From assembly GCA_960531495.1 (NCBI GenBank), contig OY482849.1, forward strand, positions 33,361,236-33,425,235: DNA of 64,000 bases. The letters are read 5' to 3'. The notes under the pieces are model-generated. The model did no database searches. It was not told the DNA's origin and saw only the letters and a program-made list of their open reading frames with translations. The stretch is from Zeus faber. Its lineage: Eukaryota > Chordata > Actinopteri > Zeiformes > Zeidae. The translations under genes were made by a program, and so were the position numbers. Within the stretch, counting starts at the first letter, position 1; each line of letters opens with the position of its first letter. Of this stretch, positions 44,911 to 64,000 are shown piece by piece.

Positions 44911-46560
44911 AAACTCATATCCTGCTCACAAATTACCCTTGTTTTTCTTTTTTTTTTTTTTTTTTTTTATATCTTTATTTTTTTTGTCACAATGCAAGAG
45001 AGGCCTTTTGATTCCTGCAACCTGATTTAAAAAGGAAGCACTTTGAATTTTTTAAGAATTCATTATCTATCGGCTTCTTGTGTATCTAGAAATGATTCAA
45101 TTGTATAATTTGGCCTTAGCATCAAGGTTCCTGATTTGTCATATTTCCAGGTATTTTTATTGTATCTTTTAAAAACGATTGGATTGCTGCCTGAGTGGAT
45201 CCCGTGAGCTCACCTGGCTTATCCTTTTGGAGTCTCACATTATTGCAGCTTTGTATTAAACTGGCTGTTATTTGATATCTACAAAGCACACGGAGTGAGG
45301 CAAAATAAACCAGTATTTAAGTGATGCTTCATTAATAATAATAGTAACAATAAAAGCAATCTGCACATGCCGCTGTTCATAATGAGCAGCCCATGTCTGG
45401 GATCAGAATTGGGGCAGGACAACCTTCAGTCAAACAGCGTCCCTGGTGCACGCGATGCATACAGGCACCTGGGGTTCCCTGGATTTCATTAAGTGCTAAA
45501 GCTGTTAAACGAAACAAAATCTGGAGAGTGCTTGTGTATTACTAGAATAAAGTTAGACCTTGATTTAATATTCTAGTTAACTTTGACTTAGCGCTGTCAT
45601 CTTTCTTGATGCTAAGAGGTTTGCACCATCAATAACGTTACTGATATGAGAGGCTAGGAGTATTTAAGATTTCGCACTGAATATATTATTCTAAGACCAG
45701 ATGCAACAACAAGTAAATGGATATGATTCTCATAACTGTCTGGTTTTAATTTTGTGCTTTCTATATGTGGCACAGCAGCATGTAAATGTCTGCAGGACAG
45801 CAAGTGTCCTGTTTTTGCTGGTTGGTCCTGCCGTGATTTTGCTTTTGAGATTAGTACATACATATAATCATTTATGCCAACGGCGAGAGAAGCTTTACAT
45901 CATATCTGCAATCCACTATTGTAAGTTGAAAAGAAATTCAGCTGTCTAGGTTCAGTGAGTTTCACCCCGAGTCATAGCTCCAATAAAACTTGGTGTAAAA
46001 CTAGGTGTAAATATTCTTGCTACTTCACATGGGTATATAAATGACTGTCCTAATATTTATACATGCCAATATCTACAATGTTTTGGGAATTATTTGGATT
46101 GAAAATAGAATAAAGACTGGAAGCCTAAACAGGGTGTTCTTTTGGACTACTTGCTTTAACACAAGTGAGGAGAGTATTTCCCTTTTATTTAAACACCAGG
46201 GCCGAGCCGTACGGTTGAGGTCCCTGAACTACGTAGAGCAGTGTTTGGGTGTGCCAACGTCATTGTGGAATGTCACATAAGTACATAGGGTGAACACTTG
46301 CTTAACTAGCTGTTATGCAACCTTATTAGCATTGCACTTGTCATGTTGTTGTTTGAAAAACGTACCACAAGTACTCGTGAAGGCAAATGATGACAAAGCA
46401 CTGGTGCCAAACCCCCCCCCCCCCAAAAAAAACGTATCCAATAAATTACAATGACCTTGTGTCAAAATCGACTGACATGAGGGTTTGCTAGTTACAAAAC
46501 TATTATGCAATGGTGAAAGATTCCTACATGACATGCTAGATGCAGAGAAATAAAACTGAA
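43998..46560 (+). other. usp4: usp4 3' UTR and downstream region
   Basis: Holds a C26 run (44,101-44,126), a G-run near 44,264-44,277, an A37 run (44,873-44,909) and a T-rich run (44,950-44,968). AATAAA hexamers occur at 45,304-45,309 and 46,549-46,554, among others, any of which could end the transcript. I see no other gene. Confidence 0.5.
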
Positions 46561-46691
46561 ATTTCTTTACATACAGTTAAAATGTGTTTTTCGTCTTTCT
46601 TTTCGCTCACAGCCTAAAGCGGCACGACGCAACTTGCGGTATTTGCCGCCCCGGCAGTTTTGAGCGCAATTGCACTTTTACGCCACTGTCT

Positions 46692-46730
<39 letters not shown>

Positions 46731-47719
46731 GCTTTGAAAGCACCCCAGCTCCCTCCTGGTTGCATTCCTCTCCTTCCCTCCCTCATTTGCTGCCATGACT
46801 ATGACAGGAAGAGGCCACGTGACCGGTTGTAGTTCCAGTTTTCCTGGACCTGATTCACTGGTTTTTCAATACATTTTGTCGTCCGATGTTTATGTTTTCC
46901 ACGTATGAGTGTTTCTCTCTCTGTTGAGCCAGTTGAAGCTTTGTGGCATGCCAGCACTTGTACTCTGTGAGGTGGGTACTGGAGGTAAGTTAAGGTGCGT
47001 TTCATTTGGGAGGATTGTGGCGCCGCCTGCGCGAGCCCCTCGTGTCTGTTACGCACATTTAAAGTATCTTTTAGAGCTTACTGTGCCTCATCACCGGGTG
47101 TCATGGCCTTTCACGGCACTGTGTGTGCGTGTGTGTGTCAACCTCTTGAATCTTCAAACTTGGTCCGGGTGTCCAAAAAATAATTTGTTTTACCGGACAA
47201 GTTTGAAATTTATTTCACGTTTCAATGAGTGTTTCAAACACATGTCGTGTCCGCATAGGTCACAGCGCACCTTGCCGCTGGGGGAGGGAACCGGGCACCC
47301 CGGCGTCGCTACCAGATGTGCTCGGCCCGGCACGACGGCTCGCACGTGCTGGTCAAGAGTGTGACGCAAACCCCGCGGCGCAATGAAGGCGAGGGCGCCG
47401 GTCCCGTCCGCCGCGTCAGGGAGGTGGAGCGGTCGCGTGTTGTGTTTGCATTTGCATTTTAACAGACATCTTGACCGGCGAGTTAATCATTCATCTTGTG
47501 CCGTGAATCACGACGCACTTTTCAGTTTCGTACCAGAAAGCTGAAGTTAGAGGGCAAGAAGTTATATAGCGTCGAACAGGAAGCGGTTGCACAGTGTCAG
47601 CTAAGGCTACAGCTCCAAAACGTTCAGTATTGCAAACCTGCCAACCCTGGGACTATACAACTACCTGCAGTATACAACTATACAAAACTAAGATGGAAAT
47701 GTTAAGTTCAAACTCCAAA
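46561..47719. other. Interval between usp4 and gpx1
   Basis: Contains a (CA)n run at 46,692-46,729, an E-box CCACGTGACC near 46,816, and CpG-rich sequence at 47,255-47,440 with an open plus-strand frame discussed in the findings. No gene is confidently recognised. Confidence 0.4.
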
Positions 47720-48192
47720 GGGAAGTCTCTTTCAATTTAAGTACAAATATTCATTTATATGGTACTTTGCAAATGTATTGCAATCATTACAAAAAAATAA
47801 ACAATTTCAATAAATGACACTTCTTACTCTTGTCACTGCAAGTCCTCCTGGGCTCACCGTGCATTCAACCAACCCGAGCGACTCGTTGTACTGAGCGGGG
47901 GAAAAAAAACAAAGAAAAAGAGCCGAAGCATCATCCCGAGCAGAGCTCCGCTGTGCTCGACGTCAGGACGTTATCCCGCCATAAATAATGGATCTGACCT
48001 TCATCTACTTGACCTCCAAACAGCAGGCGTTCTCTTTCATTCTTTTTTTTGAGCGTCAGCTAGGCAACTTCGTCACGTCGGTGTCGGGTGTGAGTACCGG
48101 AGCATTGTTATGAGTACACGAGCACGGTACGTGTACGTTGGACCGGCGCACAGTCAGCTACATATACCTGTCGGTGAGCGATCGGCGCGTTT
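47720..48192 (-). repeat. Interspersed repeat, copy B (inverted)
   Basis: The reverse complement of this block matches 29,866-30,480 along its length. Matching segments are ATGGTACTTTGCAAATGTATTGC at the left, GAGCGTCAGCTAGGCAACTT and GGAGCATTGTTATGAGTACA in the middle, and CGGTGAGCGATCGGCGCG at the right. It lies between usp4 and gpx1. Confidence 0.75.
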
Positions 48193-48574
48193 CACGTTTC
48201 ACATGTTTACTTTACGGCCACGTCTTTGCGCTTGATTGTGACTCAACTTTCCGTTTGACGTCACAACGCAGCGGGGGATCACAAGGCCGCGCAGCGCTCA
48301 GTGCCGCGGAGGGAGGGGCGGGGTCACGGGGATGTAGCTTGATGTACTGTTGTCTTTAATTGATTTCCATCATTAAATTACAATTATATATAATTAGGGT
48401 TGTTTTTTTTAGCGCGTAGTTCCAGCTGCCATTCCCCACCTGGTACGTTGACTCTGCGTTGCGTGGTCGGTAGTTAAAACGCAGCGTGAAAGCTCCGTTT
48501 ATTGCGCGGCCGAGACAAGTTGACAAGACGCAAGAAGAGTCGAGACGCGGCCTCTGTTCAAAAACAAACAAACA

Positions 48575-48751
48575 TTTATTGATCCACTCGACGCATCGAA
48601 CCGGGGCCGGCGGGGACCGAGGCGGCGGGGGGCCACGCCCTTAAAGTTCCATCGGGCGTCTCTCTCTCCCGAACGCGTGGCTTTCAGAGGACGCCTTCAT
48701 TAAGTAACGGCGTGACCCCGGCGCTCGGTGGGCCGGGCCGGGCCGGGCGCT
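48575..48751 (-). other. gpx1: gpx1 3' UTR with poly(A) signal
   Basis: Directly downstream of the gpx1 stop codon (48,752-48,754). Contains the SECIS-like hairpin and, beyond it, an AATAAA on the minus strand at 48,575-48,580. Confidence 0.75.
48640..48712 (-). promoter_or_regulatory. gpx1: SECIS element of gpx1
   Basis: On the minus strand, ATGA (48,697-48,700) is followed by GGCGTCCTCT, an apical loop beginning GAAAGCC, then AGAGAGAGACGCC and CGATGG (48,649-48,654). GGCGTC-CTCT pairs with AGAGA-GACGCC, giving the SECIS core layout: 5' AUGA, apical A-rich loop, 3' GA. A CTTAA/TTAAG pairing below the core may form helix I. It sits in the 3' UTR of a gene with an in-frame TGA, which is where it is required. 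Confidence 0.8.
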
Positions 48752-49654
48752 TTAGTCGGGCAGGCTCAGGAGCTTCCGGATGTCGCCCTCGACGTCTTCG
48801 GTCGGGAACCTCCGGCTGTAGCGCCGGAAGGGCTCGCCGTCGGGCCCGACCAGGAACTTCTCGAAGTTCCAGGCGACGTCGTTCCTGCAGACCGGGCTCC
48901 ACACGATGAGCTTGGGGTCGTTCATCAGCACCGCGGGCTCGTCGCTGGGGCACGGGAGCCGCTCCTTCAGGAGGACGAACAGCGGGTGGGCGTCTCCCCC
49001 GTTCACGTCCACCTTCTCCAGGAGCTGGAATGCGGGCTCGAAGCCGTTCCCGGGACGGACGTACTTCAGGGACGCGAGGATCTCCTCGTTTTTCACGTTC
49101 TCCTGCGCACGGAGATACAACAAAGTTACCATGTTTCTGTTCGTTACGAGACAGGGATGAACATGAAGAATAAATGCCATTTGTACTGTTTTGTTATTAC
49201 TGAAGAATTACTGCCAGTTTGTGGTTTTGATGTGCGCTGCTGTAACATCGCGGTTCCCCTCCGGAAATAAAGCATCTAAACCAACTAGAATTAGAAAAGT
49301 TTTTGTTTCATTTCCATTTTAAAATAAGTCTAAATCGACGTTGTCTATTTTGTCACGTGTCGAAGTGTTTATTTGTTATTATTCAATTTCGCCCCTTTCG
49401 TAAATGAACACACAGAAACGCGCCGGCGCGTTCCTCACCTGGTGTCCGAACTGGTTGCAGGGCACTCCCAGCACCACCAGCCCCATCCCGCTGTACCGGT
49501 CGTGGAGCTGGTTCATCTGGGAGTAGTCCCTGGCGGTGGTGCCTCAGAGGGACGCCACGTTCTCGATCAGCACCACCTTCCCCCGGAGGGAGGAGAACCG
49601 CAGCACCTCTCCCGTCAGGAGCTTGGCGGTCAGGTCGTAGAAGCGCGCGGCCAT
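48752..49654 (-). CDS. gpx1: Glutathione peroxidase 1 (selenoprotein)
   Basis: Reduces hydrogen peroxide and soluble hydroperoxides using glutathione, in cytosol and mitochondria. Two coding exons: 49654-49439 and 49102-48752. These give 567 nt, 188 aa including selenocysteine. The active-site Sec is a TGA at 49,544-49,546 (residue 37) in the context IENVASLUGTT. Translation stopping there would give only 36 residues, while the downstream sequence is fully conserved, so TGA is recoded. The other catalytic residues are present: Gln in CNQFGHQ, and Trp-Asn in [16 protein letters not shown]. The single intron falls after CNQFGHQ. The start is the ATG giving [11 protein letters not shown]; an in-frame ATG at 49,775-49,777 would add 41 low-complexity Gly/Arg residues and is less likely. 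Fish have several gpx1/gpx4 paralogues; FYDLTAKLL and [17 protein letters not shown] fit gpx1. I cannot assign a or b. Confidence 0.95.
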
Positions 49655-50572
49655 CTTCCGTTGAGGTCTGCCGCGCCGCGCCGCGCCGCCGCCGTTAAGA
49701 CGGAGGCGTCCACCGCGCCGCCCCCTCCCGGACGCCTCCAAGGCGGCGCCGGCGGAGGAGGAGTGCGCTTGTTTCATGCCACGGCGCGCCCTGGTGTGAG
49801 CGCGGGCTCACGCCGGCTCAACGGCAGGAGGCCGGCGCGCACCGCACCGCACGCAGTCAAAACACACCCACCCCATCCGGGGGTCTAGGAACCGTCTAAA
49901 ACGAGTCGTGGCGTTTAGTTTGATTCACCTTAATGTTACATCTGCCGTCGGCGTTTTTGAGGATTATTTAACCGTGGTTCCCCCCCCATTTATTCATGGT
50001 CTGCACCCGCCGAACGGTGTCCCGTCCACAACCAGGAGGCGCACGGCGGACGCGCACACGCCGTCAAAACGCTTCTGTTTTCCACGGTCCCTCAAACAGC
50101 AGACGACGTCACCGAAGGGCGGGTCACGCGCCTGCGCGGAGCCGCAGACCGCCTCGACGCGGGAAGCTTGTGTCGAGGCGGCGGCGGCGGCGGCTCCGGG
50201 AGCGAGGGCTGCGTGGGACGCTGCTCACGGCGGAGACGCTGCTCACGGCGTGGGACGCTGCTCACGGCGGGGACGCTGCTCACGGCGTGGGACGCTGCTC
50301 ACGACGTGGGACGCTGCTCACGGCGGAGACGCTGCTCACGGCGGGGGACGCTGCTCACGGCGGGGGACGCTGCTCACGGCGTGTGACGCTGCTCACGGCG
50401 GGGACGCTGCTCACGGCGGGTGACGCTGCTCACGGCGTGTGACGCTGACGCTCCACGGAGTGACACACGCGCGCGTTGCGTCCGGTGGGCGCTCGAGCCG
50501 AAACCCAAACCGCGAATAACGGGGCTGCGGTAAAAGCGCGCGCGCTCGCCCGCGTCACAGCCTCTTTCCCAG
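49655..50572. promoter_or_regulatory. gpx1/fancd2 divergent promoter interval
   Basis: The two start codons point away from each other across about 920 bp of GC-rich, CpG-dense DNA. This is typical of a shared bidirectional promoter (inference). It contains the tandem repeat at 50,213-50,447. I see no TATA box. Confidence 0.55.
50213..50447. repeat. 18-19 bp GACGCTGCTCACGGCG minisatellite
   Basis: About 12 full copies plus a partial one of GACGCTGCTCACGGCG, separated by 2-3 variable bases (GA, TGG, GG, TGT). The array ends about 125 bp upstream of the fancd2 start codon. Confidence 0.95.
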
Positions 50573-63831
<13,259 letters not shown>

Positions 63832-64000
63832 GTATGAAAACAAGCCTGAGTTTGGGAATCTGCACAAAAACGCGCTCAGATTTGATTGCACATTGTATGT
63901 GAGTTTAGAGGATCTTTCCTGTTATCACGCTGTGATTTTTAACTGAACTATAATCCTGAGTTCCAAAGTGTTTCTAATACCAGAGCATTGTATTAAATAT

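Noticed and set aside
49655-49777. Extended N-terminus for gpx1 from the ATG at 49,777
   Set aside because: It would add 41 residues of Gly/Arg-rich low-complexity sequence. The internal ATG gives the family-typical start MAARFYDL.

Overview
The window is ordinary chromosomal DNA from a ray-finned fish, most likely a percomorph-type teleost. The evidence is spliced vertebrate genes with short GT-AG introns, proteins whose closest recalled relatives are vertebrate, teleost-type L2, SINE and hAT repeats, and very dense simple repeats ((GT)n, (TA)n, poly-C, pentamers). There are no prokaryotic operons, no CRISPR array and no obvious undescribed multi-gene system.

Layout: 1-1,150 is a TG/TA minisatellite, and 1,982-3,020 a CTATC/CTTCC pentamer satellite. 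From 3,020 to 9,850 the DNA is intergenic, with a TA-flanked DNA transposon (4,724-5,683) and a SINE-like fragment. rbm5 (minus, 24 coding exons, 10,243-17,183) and emc3 (plus, 8 coding exons, 18,704-20,567) are divergent across a short shared promoter. 20,570-24,900 holds a TTAA-flanked element, a tRNA-derived SINE with an L2-type tail and simple repeats. usp4 (plus, 22 coding exons, 25,648-43,997) starts just after about 560 bp of CCGCC/CCCCG repeat. gpx1 (minus, 2 coding exons, 48,752-49,654) has an in-frame TGA for selenocysteine and a SECIS-like hairpin in its 3' UTR. fancd2 (plus, from 50,573, 29 exons in the window, running off the right edge) is divergent from gpx1 across a 900-bp interval carrying an 18-19 bp minisatellite. 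A 5.4-kb fancd2 intron holds two L2 remnants and a decayed hAT element.

The genes do not form one pathway. rbm5 is a splicing regulator, emc3 an ER membrane insertase subunit, usp4 a deubiquitinase, gpx1 a peroxide-reducing selenoenzyme and fancd2 an interstrand-crosslink repair protein. Human orthologues lie in two separate parts of 3p (3p21.31 for RBM5, USP4 and GPX1; 3p25.3 for EMC3 and FANCD2), whereas here they are interleaved.

Exon boundaries were set by hand from splice motifs, reading frame and family resemblance. Summed lengths are multiples of three for all four complete genes (853 aa rbm5, 261 aa emc3, 1,015 aa usp4, 188 aa gpx1). The points most worth a second look are (GT)n or poly-C tracts directly at splice acceptors, two GC-AG introns, the gpx1 SECIS, the repeats sitting in promoters, and repeat families present in several copies.
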